64,000 nt of DNA, taken from the NCBI RefSeq assembly GCF_900110895.1, contig NZ_FOIQ01000001.1, forward strand, positions 434,001 to 498,000. The letters run 5' to 3'. The notes beneath the pieces were generated by a model that saw only the letters and a list, made by a program, of their open reading frames with translations, made no database searches and had not been told where the DNA came from. Made by a program: the position numbers and the translations under genes. This DNA comes from Prevotella aff. ruminicola Tc2-24. Its GTDB lineage: Bacteria > Bacteroidota > Bacteroidia > Bacteroidales > Bacteroidaceae. Below, piece by piece: positions 54,211-63,710 of this stretch (its first letter is position 1; every line of letters begins with the position of its first letter).

Positions 54211-54218
54211 TATTTTTG
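54211..54218 (+). promoter_or_regulatory. -7 element placing a leaderless-type ATG start
   Basis: TATTTTTG with its last G five bases before ATG 54223, the same spacing as at 25264. Confidence 0.65.
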
Positions 54219-54222
54219 CGGC

Positions 54223-55200
54223 ATGAAAGGACTGACGACAACCATCTACCGTACCAGCAGTGAACTACCTGTTCTGGAGGAAAAGAATTTCTTCCATAGT
54301 CGTCAGTTATTTGAGATTCTAGAACAGACACCGCGCCAGAAGCCTTACATGGTTGTCACCTCTGACGAAAACGGGAAAATCCTCAGTCATTTGTTGGGTA
54401 TCGTACGTATCCGTCCTATATGGCTACCGCCGTTTCTGCTCATCCATTGTCGTATCATCGGCGAAGGTGTCTATGAAGAGAATGAACATCGGCGAGATGA
54501 ATTGCTCGGAGAGATGTTGAAGGCCATCACCCGACTCATGAATAAGCGTGTATTCTATATCGAGATAAGTAATCTCAGTCAGAAGATGTTTGGTTACCGG
54601 CAGCTTCGCCAGTTGGGCTACTACCCCGTTCACTGGATGAGTATACACAATTCTCTACATAGTCATGCGCCGGAAGAACGCATCACGCCGAAGATGCTCA
54701 GACGTATACAACATGTCCATCAGAAAGGTGTCACAACAGTGGAGGTAGACAACGAAGAAGACTTTAGGGCATTTTCCAAACTGCTACGCAAGCACCATAT
54801 TCTAAAGCCCAAGCGCTATATCCCCGACGACATGTTCTTCCATCAGCTCATGGAGGGCGATAGTGGTCGACTGTTTGTTACAAAATATAAGGGGAAAGTC
54901 GTCGGCTGTTCTGCGTGTGTGTACAGTGAAGGGAATGCCTATCTTTGGTATTCTGCTTTCAGACGAAAGACCTACCTGACCCTCCACCCTGACGACGTAA
55001 CAGTATGGGATGCCATGAAGGATGCCTATGAGAGAGGTTATCAGCACATGTGCTTTATGGATGTCGGACTTCCATTTTCAAAGAATCCATTCCGCGAGTT
55101 CATCCTCCATTTTGGCGGAAAAGAAGTCAGCACCTACCGATGGTTCCGTTTTTCCATCAAGTGGGTCAATGCACTGTTATCATGGATCTACAGGGAGTGA
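54223..55200 (+). CDS. FemAB/GNAT-like acyltransferase candidate
   Basis: 325 residues without signal peptide. GRLFVTKYKGKVVGCSACVYSEGNAYLWYSAF (about 223-255) resembles the core of GNAT/FemAB-fold proteins, followed by TVWDAMKDAYERGYQHMCFMDVG. The N-terminal half (about 1-130) may be a second degenerate GNAT lobe, as in FemAB proteins that add amino acids to peptidoglycan. The donor is unknown. It is the only plausible start, five bases after the -7 element. Convergent with the lipoprotein at 55208. Confidence 0.65.
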   Translation: MKGLTTTIYRTSSELPVLEEKNFFHSRQLFEILEQTPRQKPYMVVTSDENGKILSHLLGIVRIRPIWLPPFLLIHCRIIGEGVYEENEHRRDELLGEMLKAITRLMNKRVFYIEISNLSQKMFGYRQLRQLGYYPVHWMSIHNSLHSHAPEERITPKMLRRIQHVHQKGVTTVEVDNEEDFRAFSKLLRKHHILKPKRYIPDDMFFHQLMEGDSGRLFVTKYKGKVVGCSACVYSEGNAYLWYSAFRRKTYLTLHPDDVTVWDAMKDAYERGYQHMCFMDVGLPFSKNPFREFILHFGGKEVSTYRWFRFSIKWVNALLSWIYRE

Positions 55201-55207
55201 GCACCAT

Positions 55208-55486
55208 TCAATAGCTGAATTCCTCATCACGCTTTCCCATCATCATCTTCTTCAGTTCGTAGTCGTTGGCAGTCATGTCAACACCACGATCATCAGGGAT
55301 ATCGGGAATAGCGACCAGACCATCGTCATCTGCTCCCAATACCAAAGAGTCGCCATCCATTCCAGGAATATCATTAGCTGCCGCCGTGTCTACCGGTACT
55401 CGCACATACTGGATTGTCCGGTGGCGACGACATCCAGTCGTAATAAGCAGCAAAAATGTCAAAGTCAGGTATAATAGTCGTTTCAT
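55208..55486 (-). CDS. Small acidic lipoprotein, unknown function
   Basis: 92 residues. Signal peptide ending ITTGC (Cys19 as lipid anchor) followed by RRHR and an Asp-rich mature part. It follows the RelA/SpoT gene by 20 bases on the same strand, so probably one transcript. No named family recognised. It ends 7 bases from the convergent acyltransferase stop. Confidence 0.72.
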   Translation of the reverse strand: MKRLLYLTLTFLLLITTGCRRHRTIQYVRVPVDTAAANDIPGMDGDSLVLGADDDGLVAIPDIPDDRGVDMTANDYELKKMMMGKRDEEFSY

Positions 55487-55506
55487 ATAAGTTGGATATG
55501 TTAGGA

Positions 55507-57603
55507 TTATATTCGCTCCACCTGTTTAACGCCTTTTACAGTGCGTAGTTTCTTGATCAGACTTTCCAGTCTGGAGGTATCCTCAAGCATCACCACGATA
55601 TTCCCACTAAAGAGACCATCGTGCGAATCAATATTGATCGAGCGCAAGACCAGTCTTTCGTCCTTAGAGATAATGCTCGTCAGATTGTTTACGATACCGA
55701 TATCGTCGGTTCCAACCACACGAAGCGTGATGGAATACTGCGACGAACCTTTTCCACTCCATCTCGCCTTAACGACGCGATATCCATAACGTCTGCGGAG
55801 TTCCGGAGCATTAGGACAGTCGGTACGATGAATCTTGATGCCTCCGTTAATTGTCACAAACCCGAAAATAGGATCTCCATAAATCGGGGTACAGCAACGA
55901 GCCAATTGGTAGTCGAGTCCTTTCAGATTACGGTCGATGACCAACACATCATCATTATACTGAGTGTTTAATCCGGCTATCTTCGAGTCGTCAAGTTCGA
56001 ATTCGCTGGCAGAACGTGCAATATTATCGCCTGTCACCGTCTTCTCGCCCTCCTTAACCTCTATATATTTCTCGATAACAGCATTTACGTCAATCACACC
56101 ATCTGCTACCTGCTTATAGAAATCACTAACCTCCTTAAATCCCATCTTCTTGATGGTGTGCATCATCAACGACTCATCCTGTTCAATCTTACGATTCTTG
56201 AACTTACGTTCCAACATCTCCTTGGCGAAGAGCCCTTCCTTGACTTGTGTCTCCTTTAATGCTAATCGTATCTTCGATTTGGCACGTGAAGTCTTCACAA
56301 TATTCAACCACTCCTGCCTAGGCTTCTGGTTAGCAGAGGTTAATATCTCCACCTGATCACCACTCTTCAGAAGCTGGCGGATACTGACAACACGTCCGTT
56401 GATACGTCCACCCGTGCATTGATTGCCGAGTTTGGAATGAATATGATAAGCAAAGTCAAGAATAGTGGCGCCTACGGGGAACTTATAGAGATCGCCTCTT
56501 GGGGTAAAGACGAACACCTCATCCTCATAAAGATCCATCTTGAACTGATCCATCGCCTCCATCCCTTCCGCGTTCTCCAGCATATTCCGGATTCCCGTCA
56601 GCCACTCGTCAAGACCTGTCTCACCCTTAACACCTTTATAGCGCCAATGGGCGGCAACACCCCTTTCTGCGATCTCATCCATACGTTCAGTACGGATCTG
56701 TACTTCAACCCATTTCTGTTCAGGTCCTAACACGGTGATATGAAGGCTCTCATAACCATTACTTTTCGGCACACTGAGCCAGTCGCGCAGGCGCTTAGGG
56801 TTAGGCTGATACATATCGGTCACGATCGAATAGGCCTGCCAGCACTGCATCACCTCACGGGTATGAGTCTGGCGTTCAGTGCCTTCGTCTTCACATTCGA
56901 TGATGATGCGGATGGCAAACAGGTCGTAGATGCCCTCGAACCCACACTTCTGTTTCTTCATCTTCTCCCAGATAGAATGGATAGACTTCGTACGGCCTTT
57001 CATGTGGAACTTCAAGCCTGCCGCCTTCAGTTTCTCCTCAATAGGTCCTATAAAAGCCTGGATATACGCATCACGAGCAGCCTTCGTTGCATTGAGTTTC
57101 TCACGAATCATATAATATGCATCGTGCTCCATGTACTTCAGCGACAGATCCTCCAGTTCGCTTTTCAGTTTATAGAGTCCCAATTTATGAGCCAACGGCG
57201 CATAGAGGTAGGCAGCTTCCTGACTAACTGCCATCTTTGCCTCGGTATTGTCCGTATCACGGATCTGACGCATGAGATTCACACGATCGGCAATCATAAT
57301 CAGGATCACCCTCATGTCCTCTGCAAAAGAAAGCAGCAGATTGCGGAAGTTTTCACTCTCGACAACAGGGTTTTTCTGATAGAGTTGCTGTATACGGTTC
57401 AAACCGTGCAAGATACGAGCCACCTGATCTCCATATTGCTCCTTGACTTGGTCAACGGACAGATGTCCCTCCTCTATCTCAGGTATCAAGTGTACAGCCT
57501 GGATAGCATCGCCCTTTAATCCGGTTTCCTTTTCAAGGATCTCTGCCGTCTGGGCAGCCATCCGCTTTTTTTCTTCGTATGTGAATGTAAACAGATCAGC
57601 CAT
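55507..57603 (-). CDS. relA: RelA/SpoT-homologue with degenerate hydrolase motif
   Basis: 698 residues from ATG 57601-57603 (MADLFTF). An ATG at 57654 would lie upstream of the promoter. HD-like region (about 10-130), synthetase domain (GRTKSIHSIWEKM then YDLFAIRIIIECE), TGS domain (DEVFVFTPRGDLYKFPVG near 385-425) and a C-terminal ACT domain. In the HD region the expected His-Asp...Glu-Asp reads HLIPEIEE (38-45), so ppGpp hydrolysis is probably lost and this is a synthetase-type protein. It makes (p)ppGpp in the stringent response. A functional hydrolase must be encoded elsewhere. Confidence 0.93.
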   Translation of the reverse strand: MADLFTFTYEEKKRMAAQTAEILEKETGLKGDAIQAVHLIPEIEEGHLSVDQVKEQYGDQVARILHGLNRIQQLYQKNPVVESENFRNLLLSFAEDMRVILIMIADRVNLMRQIRDTDNTEAKMAVSQEAAYLYAPLAHKLGLYKLKSELEDLSLKYMEHDAYYMIREKLNATKAARDAYIQAFIGPIEEKLKAAGLKFHMKGRTKSIHSIWEKMKKQKCGFEGIYDLFAIRIIIECEDEGTERQTHTREVMQCWQAYSIVTDMYQPNPKRLRDWLSVPKSNGYESLHITVLGPEQKWVEVQIRTERMDEIAERGVAAHWRYKGVKGETGLDEWLTGIRNMLENAEGMEAMDQFKMDLYEDEVFVFTPRGDLYKFPVGATILDFAYHIHSKLGNQCTGGRINGRVVSIRQLLKSGDQVEILTSANQKPRQEWLNIVKTSRAKSKIRLALKETQVKEGLFAKEMLERKFKNRKIEQDESLMMHTIKKMGFKEVSDFYKQVADGVIDVNAVIEKYIEVKEGEKTVTGDNIARSASEFELDDSKIAGLNTQYNDDVLVIDRNLKGLDYQLARCCTPIYGDPIFGFVTINGGIKIHRTDCPNAPELRRRYGYRVVKARWSGKGSSQYSITLRVVGTDDIGIVNNLTSIISKDERLVLRSINIDSHDGLFSGNIVVMLEDTSRLESLIKKLRTVKGVKQVERI

Positions 57604-57623
57604 AATACGTCGTGTTGATGGGA

Positions 57624-57631
57624 CAAAGATA
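57624..57631 (-). promoter_or_regulatory. -7 element of relA
   Basis: TATCTTTG on the minus strand, 21 bases before the ATG at 57603. Confidence 0.65.
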
Positions 57632-57757
57632 CGATTTTCCGCTGACAAAAACATCTTTTTAAATAAAAGATATCTTTAAAAAAACAAAAACCTTGATAAT
57701 TTAAAAGAAGAGTCAACATACAGCTAATAATCAGAAACCTTTTTTAGGGTTATTTCC

Positions 57758-57786
57758 TTGTATCTCGTTTTTTTGTTGTAACTTTG
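57758..57786 (+). promoter_or_regulatory. Promoter of the DUF4301 gene
   Basis: TTG (57758-57760) and TAACTTTG (57779-57786) with 18 bases between. ATG at 57819. Confidence 0.65.
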
Positions 57787-57818
57787 CATGCAGAAAAGAC
57801 AAATACACCTTATATAAT

Positions 57819-59318
57819 ATGTTATCACAGCAAGATCTGCAGCAAATCGCTCAAAAGGGTATCACCCAAGAGCAAATAGAAAACCAACTCAACGAGTTTA
57901 TAACCGGATTCCCTTTCCTGAAACTGGAGACAGCCGCCGGCATTGGTCACGGCATCATCGCCCCTAATGCCGAAAAGCGCAAGCAGTATGAAGCCATATG
58001 GAAGGCCTACAAGGCAGAAGGAAAGAAGATCGTGAAGTTCGTACCTGCCTCCGGTGCAGCCAGTCGCATGTTCAAGAACATGTTTGCCTTTGTAGATGCA
58101 GACTATACCATACCGACAACGGATTTCGAGAAGGACTACTTCGCCTCCATCGAGAAGTTTGCCTTTTACGAAGCGCTCGATGCCGTCTGTCAGAAAAACG
58201 AGGGAAAAGACATCAAGAGTTTAATCGCCGATGGCAATTATAAGGCCGTAGCCGCCAACATGTTAAGGACTGAGGGACTCAATTACGGTCAGCTCCCTAA
58301 AGGCCTCCTACTCTTCCACAAATACGCTGATGGTGCCAGAACGCCGATGGAGGAGCATCTGGTAGAAGGCGCGCTCTATGCCGCCTCAAACGGTGAGGCT
58401 CATGTTCATTTCACTGTCTCCCATGAGCATATGGCCCTTTTCAAGTCAAAGGTTACTGAGAAAGCCGACTCCTATGCAAAGAAATATGGCATCCAATATG
58501 ATATTACTTTCTCTGAACAGAAACCATCTACCGATACGATTGCTGCCAACCCCGACAACACACCTTTCCGTAATGACGACGGTTCGTTACTCTTCCGTCC
58601 GGGAGGACATGGTGCGCTCATCGAGAACCTCAATGAGATAGATGGCGACATCATCTTCATCAAGAATATCGACAACGTGGTGCCTGATCGTCTGAAACCG
58701 GAGATCGTCGAGTGGAAACAGGTTATTGCCGGTATACTTGTCTCTTTGCAGAAGCAAGCTTTTGAGTATCTCCGCATCCTTGACGGCAATCCCACGGATG
58801 AACAAGTCGGACAGATTGCCAAGTTCGTTGAGGAAGAACTCTGTATCGACGCTAAAGGCAACAAAGTGGATGTCGATTATCTCAGAAAGAAACTGAACCG
58901 TCCGATGCGTGTCTGTGGTGTTGTAAAGAATGTCGGTGAGCCTGGCGGCGGTCCGTTCCTAACCTACAACCAAGATGGTACTGTCTCACCCCAGATTCTC
59001 GAAAGTAGTCAGATCGATACAAAGAACGAGGAATACATGAAGATGTTCTCGAATGGTACACACTTCAACCCTGTGGATCTTGTCTGTGCTGTTAAGGACT
59101 ACCAAGGTAAGCCATTCAACCTGCCAGATTTCGTTGATAAGACAACAGGCTTTATCTCCTCCAAGTCAAAAGCGGGAAAAGAGCTGAAAGCATTAGAGTT
59201 GCCAGGTCTGTGGAATGGAGCCATGAGCGACTGGGCCACCATCTTTGTTGAGGTGCCACTTGGCACATTCAACCCCGTCAAGACTGTTAATGACCTGTTG
59301 CGCGAACAGCATCAATAA
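57819..59318 (+). CDS. DUF4301 family protein
   Basis: 499 residues, no signal peptide. VPASGAASRMFKNM (about 75-88) and LFRPGGHGALIENLNEID (about 257-274) are conserved landmarks that I associate with the DUF4301 family of Bacteroidota. Weak similarity to nucleotidyltransferase-type folds is possible, judging by the Gly-rich motifs, but the function is unknown. Own promoter and terminator, single-gene transcript. Confidence 0.82.
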   Translation: MLSQQDLQQIAQKGITQEQIENQLNEFITGFPFLKLETAAGIGHGIIAPNAEKRKQYEAIWKAYKAEGKKIVKFVPASGAASRMFKNMFAFVDADYTIPTTDFEKDYFASIEKFAFYEALDAVCQKNEGKDIKSLIADGNYKAVAANMLRTEGLNYGQLPKGLLLFHKYADGARTPMEEHLVEGALYAASNGEAHVHFTVSHEHMALFKSKVTEKADSYAKKYGIQYDITFSEQKPSTDTIAANPDNTPFRNDDGSLLFRPGGHGALIENLNEIDGDIIFIKNIDNVVPDRLKPEIVEWKQVIAGILVSLQKQAFEYLRILDGNPTDEQVGQIAKFVEEELCIDAKGNKVDVDYLRKKLNRPMRVCGVVKNVGEPGGGPFLTYNQDGTVSPQILESSQIDTKNEEYMKMFSNGTHFNPVDLVCAVKDYQGKPFNLPDFVDKTTGFISSKSKAGKELKALELPGLWNGAMSDWATIFVEVPLGTFNPVKTVNDLLREQHQ

Positions 59319-59323
59319 AAACT

Positions 59324-59357
59324 AAAGAATCCCTGCCAAATACGACAGGGATTCTTT
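59324..59357. terminator. Terminator between convergent DUF4301 and TetR genes
   Basis: Perfect 12-bp stem (arms aaagaatccctg, 59324-59335 with 59346-59357) and a 10-base loop with T-runs. Confidence 0.9.
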
Positions 59358-59362
59358 TTATC

Positions 59363-59989
59363 CTAACCGATGATACGATCCAGTGCAACCACACCTTTCT
59401 CGGTACAGATACCACGTAAAGACACAAAGATAATATTCTTAAAGATATCCTCGATGGTGTATCGCCGATAGAGTTGATTCATCATCACATATTCGCCCAA
59501 AGCGTCGAAAAGGTGCATTGTCAATGCTTCATCCACATCTTCTCTAAAAAAACCTTCACTGACACCCCTCTGAATAAACTTCTGCATTTCTGTATGAATA
59601 TACTGATTCTGCTGGTGAAGGAAGCGGGCAACCTTTGGATATTTAACCAGATCGGCATAGAACAGAGGATTCGTCTGACGGAATTCTTCCACCTTTATCC
59701 GATAGACAGTCAGTAGGATTTCCATCACGTTCCCGCAGTTCTTGGTTTTTTCTTTGATCAGTATCTGTCGTTGCTCATTGTACACTTTCACGCCCTCAAA
59801 AAGCAACTGTTCCTTATTATCATAGAGCTCATAGAGCGTCCTTTTGGATATGCCAAGCTCCACTGCGACATCATCCATTTTCACAGCACGGATGCCTTTC
59901 TCACCAAAAGCATTCATTGCCGTTTCGAGAATCTTTCCTCTTAATCCTTGCTTATACGCTGAAATCTCTTTGGTTTCTTGCATATTCAT
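59363..59989 (-). CDS. TetR/AcrR-family transcription regulator
   Basis: 208 residues from ATG 59987-59989 (MNMQETKE; the Met two codons on is also possible). An upstream extension to 60115 would pass through the promoter, so I rejected it. N-terminal HTH: KILETAMNAFGEKGIRAVKMDDVAVELGISKRTLYELY. A ligand-binding C-terminal helical domain follows. It is divergent from maeB, about 110 bases away, so it may control maeB or itself. Confidence 0.9.
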   Translation of the reverse strand: MNMQETKEISAYKQGLRGKILETAMNAFGEKGIRAVKMDDVAVELGISKRTLYELYDNKEQLLFEGVKVYNEQRQILIKEKTKNCGNVMEILLTVYRIKVEEFRQTNPLFYADLVKYPKVARFLHQQNQYIHTEMQKFIQRGVSEGFFREDVDEALTMHLFDALGEYVMMNQLYRRYTIEDIFKNIIFVSLRGICTEKGVVALDRIIG

Positions 59990-60002
59990 ACATTTTCGAC
60001 TG

Positions 60003-60010
60003 CAAAGATA
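60003..60010 (-). promoter_or_regulatory. -7 element of the TetR gene
   Basis: TATCTTTG on the minus strand, 14 bases before the ATG at 59989, giving a very short leader. Confidence 0.6.
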
Positions 60011-60052
60011 CAAAAAAACAAAAAAAACGAAATGATTTTCGACGGTTTTTTG

Positions 60053-60060
60053 TAATTTTG
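60053..60060 (+). promoter_or_regulatory. -7 element of maeB
   Basis: TAATTTTG, 42 bases before ATG 60102. No clear -33 element. Confidence 0.55.
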
Positions 60061-60101
60061 CGAGCGAATTTTCAAAAAGACATCTAAACAAATAATACAC
60101 T

Positions 60102-62405
60102 ATGGTCAAAATCACGAAAGAAGCCGCCTTAGAATATCATGAGAGCGGACGCCCTGGCAAAATCGAAGTTAAGCCAACCAAGGCATATCGAACGCAAACC
60201 GATCTGAGTCTTGCCTACTCCCCTGGTGTTGCCTATCCCTGTCTTGAGATTCAGGAGAATCCCGATGCAGCCTATAAGTATACCGACAAAGGCAACCTCG
60301 TAGCAGTCATCTCTAATGGTACAGCCGTACTCGGTCTGGGTGACATCGGTGCAATGAGCGGTAAGCCTGTTATGGAAGGAAAGGGTCTTCTTTTTAAGAT
60401 TTATGGTGGTATCGATGTCTTTGATATTGAAGTTGCCGAAAAAGACCCCGAGAAATTCTGTGAAGCAGTTGAGAGGATTGCACCCACATTCGGAGGTATC
60501 AACCTTGAAGACATCAAGGCTCCTGAATGTTTCTATATTGAAGAGCGCTTAAAGAAAACGCTTGACATCCCTGTTATGCATGATGACCAACACGGTACTG
60601 CCATCATCTCTGCTGCCGGTCTGAAGAATGCCATGGAAGTAATCGGGAAGGATATCCGTCAGGTTAAGATCGTCGTCAACGGTGCTGGTGCTGCCGCCAT
60701 CTCCTGTACCAAACTTTATATGGCCATCGGTGCACAGAAAGAGAATATCGTTATGCTTGACTCAAAGGGAGTGATCAGCACGACCCGCCAGGATCTGAAC
60801 GAGCAGAAGAAATTCTTTGCAACCAGTCGTACGGACATTCATACATTGGAAGAAGCCATCAAGGGAGCCGACGTTTTTGTCGGTCTGTCTAAGGGTAACG
60901 TACTCTCAAAGGATATGGTCAAGAGCATGGCTAAGAACCCTGTGATCTTTGCGCTCGCCAACCCTGTACCGGAAATCTCTTACGAGGACGCCATGGAGGC
61001 CCGTCCAGACGTACTGATGTCAACAGGTCGAACCGACTATCCTAACCAGATTAATAATGTGATTGGTTTCCCTTACATCTTCCGCGGAGCACTCGACGTA
61101 CACGCCACTGCCATCAACGAGGAGATGAAGTTGGCCGCCGTACACGCCATCGCTGATCTGGCTAAACAACCGGTCCCCGATGTCGTAAACGATGTATACA
61201 AGGTGAACAACCTGACTTTCGGACGTGAGTATTTCATACCAAAGCCCGTTGACCCACGACTTATCACGGAGGTGTCGGCAGCTGTCGCAAAAGCAGCCAT
61301 CGAGAGTGGTGTAGCCCGCAAGAATATTGAAGACTGGGATGAATATAAAGACTCATTGTCTGTGCTTCTCGGTCAGGAGACCAAACTCACACAAAAGCTT
61401 TATGCTACCGCAGCCGCTCATCCACAACGTGTGGTATTCGCCGAGGCGGTTCACCCCACCATGCTGAAGGCTGCCGTCCAGGCTAAGGCTGAGGGCATCT
61501 GTCAACCCATCCTGCTCGGTAACGACGAGGTAATTATGAAACTCGCTAAGAGCCTTGACCTATCACTGGAAGGTATCGAGATCGTCAACCTGCGTCACCC
61601 CAACGAGCAGGAGCGCCGCGAACGCTATGCTCGTATCCTGACGGAAAAGCGTCAACGTGACGGTTACACCTTCCAAGAGGCCAATGATAAGATGTTCGAG
61701 CGCAACTACTTTGGAATGATGATGGTTGAGACTGGTGAGGCAGATGCCTTCATTACCGGTCTTTACACCAAGTACTCGAACACCATCAAAGTGGCTAAAG
61801 AAGTTATCGGAATCCGTCCGGAATACAATCATTTCGGAACAATGCATATCGTCAACTCACCCAAAGGAACTTATTACCTCGCCGATACGCTGGTCAATGA
61901 GAATCCCGACAAAGATACGCTTAAGGATATCGCCAAACTGGCTGCGACTGCAGTACGCTTCTTTAACGAGAAGCCCGTCATTGCACTGGTAAGTCATTCC
62001 AATTTCGGAAGTAATCGGAGCGAAGGCGCACAAAAGGTCAGATATGCCGTTGAGGAGATGCAAAACGAGTATCCGGAACTCCCCATCGATGGTGAGATGC
62101 AGCTTGACTGTGCTCTTGACAATGAATTGCGCGACGAGCAGTATCCCTTTACACGCGTAAAGGGTAAGAAAGTGAATACGCTTGTATTCCCCAACCTGAC
62201 TTCTGCTCGTTCCTCATATAAGATGCTCCAGATGCTTGGCTCTGATGCTGAGGTCATCGGCCCGATCCAAATGGGTCTGAACAAGCCTATCCACTTCATT
62301 GACTTTGGTGCATCAGTTCGAGACGTCGTAAACATCACTGCGATTGCGACTATTGATGCATACGTAGGTCAGATTAAGGATCGCCTCTCTGCCATCGGCA
62401 AGTAA
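60102..62405 (+). CDS. maeB: NADP-dependent malic enzyme with phosphotransacetylase-like domain
   Basis: 767 residues, the long MaeB form. N-terminal malic domain (about 1-160, [21 protein letters not shown]), NAD(P)-binding domain (about 160-430, with [12 protein letters not shown]) and a C-terminal phosphate acetyl/butyryltransferase-like domain (about 430-767) thought to be regulatory. Decarboxylates malate to pyruvate, producing NADPH. Monocistronic, followed by a strong terminator. Confidence 0.96.
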   Translation: MVKITKEAALEYHESGRPGKIEVKPTKAYRTQTDLSLAYSPGVAYPCLEIQENPDAAYKYTDKGNLVAVISNGTAVLGLGDIGAMSGKPVMEGKGLLFKIYGGIDVFDIEVAEKDPEKFCEAVERIAPTFGGINLEDIKAPECFYIEERLKKTLDIPVMHDDQHGTAIISAAGLKNAMEVIGKDIRQVKIVVNGAGAAAISCTKLYMAIGAQKENIVMLDSKGVISTTRQDLNEQKKFFATSRTDIHTLEEAIKGADVFVGLSKGNVLSKDMVKSMAKNPVIFALANPVPEISYEDAMEARPDVLMSTGRTDYPNQINNVIGFPYIFRGALDVHATAINEEMKLAAVHAIADLAKQPVPDVVNDVYKVNNLTFGREYFIPKPVDPRLITEVSAAVAKAAIESGVARKNIEDWDEYKDSLSVLLGQETKLTQKLYATAAAHPQRVVFAEAVHPTMLKAAVQAKAEGICQPILLGNDEVIMKLAKSLDLSLEGIEIVNLRHPNEQERRERYARILTEKRQRDGYTFQEANDKMFERNYFGMMMVETGEADAFITGLYTKYSNTIKVAKEVIGIRPEYNHFGTMHIVNSPKGTYYLADTLVNENPDKDTLKDIAKLAATAVRFFNEKPVIALVSHSNFGSNRSEGAQKVRYAVEEMQNEYPELPIDGEMQLDCALDNELRDEQYPFTRVKGKKVNTLVFPNLTSARSSYKMLQMLGSDAEVIGPIQMGLNKPIHFIDFGASVRDVVNITAIATIDAYVGQIKDRLSAIGK

Positions 62406-62424
62406 CAATTGGCTGAAGCTTTAT

Positions 62425-62457
62425 AATCCCCAGCCTAAAAAGGCTGGGGATTTTTTT
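62425..62457 (+). terminator. Terminator after maeB
   Basis: Perfect 12-bp stem aatccccagcct / aggctggggatt with an AAAA loop, then a run of seven T. Confidence 0.93.
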
Positions 62458-62491
62458 ATTTTCATCACCAACTAGACACTATTACAACACA

Positions 62492-63418
62492 ATGAAAGCT
62501 TTTATCGTATATTGCCATCCATCAGAAGACTCATTCACCAGTCATGTGCGTGACGCCTTCATCAAAGGCATCGAAGACTCAGGGAACGAATACATTCTTT
62601 CCGATCTCTACCAGATGGATTTCAAGACTGACATGTCGGAGAAAGAATACCTCAGAGACGCTCATTATTCGACCAAGCCCTGTTTAGAGGCCGACGTGCT
62701 TGCTGAACAAGCGAAGATCAATGCTGCCGATGCCATTATATTCATTTACCCCGTATTCTGGACTGAAGCACCAGCCAAACTTATAGGTTGGTTCGACAGG
62801 GTACTTACCTACGGTTTTGCTTATGGTCCAAAAACCATGAAAGTGCTCGAGAAAGGTCTCATCCTTTGCACGGCAGGCAACACGACAGATAAACTTGAGC
62901 AGTTCGGCCTACTGCCCAGCATGAAAAAAATCATGTTTGGCGATCGTCTGTTCAATCGTGTCAAGTACACTGATTTTGTGGTCTTCGGTGGCATGACCAG
63001 AGCCTGTCCATTAAGATGCACCGACTGGGACAAGAATCTTACTACCGCCTACAACCGAGGACTGACTCTGTTCAGTCCTACAGAAACTGTATTCTCTCTT
63101 GATGGGCGGCATTTTGTGGCTATAGACAATTCTGATACTGGCGAAGTTTCTATCCAGACCGTGTTCTGCTATCATCAGAAGGACAATATCATTTGGGCCG
63201 AATATTCGGGTGGGAACATTATTAAAGGGTTCCTCGTTGGTACGATTGATACGGATAACGAACTTCAATTCACCTACCAACACATCAACACCTGTGGCGA
63301 ATTGAAGACAGGCTCATGTCACTCTGTACCTAGAACCGAAAACGGCAAACTAAGGTTTTATGAATCATGGCAATGGACATCCGGCCCATCAGGTACCTCT
63401 ATTATAGAGGAAATCTGA
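62492..63418 (+). CDS. Flavodoxin-fold NAD(P)H oxidoreductase fused to a second domain
   Basis: 308 residues. Residues 1-195 are a flavodoxin_2/NQO-type fold: MKAFIVYCHP at the start, IYPVFWTEAPAKLIGWFDRVLTYGFAYG in the middle. From about 200 a separate small beta-rich domain begins (LDGRHFVAIDNSDTGEVSIQ, then GGNIIKGFLVG, GELKTGSC, WQWTSG). I recall this as a stand-alone protein of about 110 residues in other bacteria, often mislabelled as an acetylglutamate synthase. The fusion suggests that the second domain senses or presents a substrate for the reductase. No clear promoter found in the short spacer. Confidence 0.78.
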   Translation: MKAFIVYCHPSEDSFTSHVRDAFIKGIEDSGNEYILSDLYQMDFKTDMSEKEYLRDAHYSTKPCLEADVLAEQAKINAADAIIFIYPVFWTEAPAKLIGWFDRVLTYGFAYGPKTMKVLEKGLILCTAGNTTDKLEQFGLLPSMKKIMFGDRLFNRVKYTDFVVFGGMTRACPLRCTDWDKNLTTAYNRGLTLFSPTETVFSLDGRHFVAIDNSDTGEVSIQTVFCYHQKDNIIWAEYSGGNIIKGFLVGTIDTDNELQFTYQHINTCGELKTGSCHSVPRTENGKLRFYESWQWTSGPSGTSIIEEI

Positions 63419-63564
63419 TACGGCTGCATGGAGCAGACAATTCACCTATATTAATATATAGGCATAAAACGGGAAGCATACGGATAATGGGCAACAAGGA
63501 GCAAACAGCAACTTGTTATCGAACACATAATAAATGTATATAAATAACTTTTTGGCTTGACGTA

Positions 63565-63611
63565 TATCAATTATGTGACAAAAAGAAAGATTTTCAATAA
63601 AATAATTGATA
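63565..63611. promoter_or_regulatory. Spaced inverted repeat upstream of gdhA
   Basis: tatcaattat (63565-63574) and ataattgata (63602-63611), perfect 10-base arms separated by 27 bases, ending 5 bases before the -33 element. A possible operator. The rest of the 292-base spacer (63,419-63,710) has a 7-bp AT-rich hairpin at 63445-63462 and nothing else recognised. Confidence 0.45.
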
Positions 63612-63616
63612 AAATG

Positions 63617-63647
63617 TTTGGTATTTCAGATTTTTGATGTAATTTTG
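63617..63647 (+). promoter_or_regulatory. Promoter of gdhA
   Basis: TTTG (63617-63620) and TAATTTTG (63640-63647) with 19 bases between. Leader of about 58 bases to ATG 63711. Confidence 0.7.
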
Positions 63648-63710
63648 CAAGCGTAATCAACGAAATCATTAATTTTAATCATTATAACAACCAAAAAAAG
63701 TAAGAAGATT

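Noticed and set aside
56740-57519. 259-codon frame antisense to relA
   Set aside because: Lies wholly inside a gene with intact synthetase and TGS motifs.
63445-63462. AT-rich hairpin after the oxidoreductase gene as a terminator
   Set aside because: 7-bp stem of A/T pairs without a following T-run; too weak to call.
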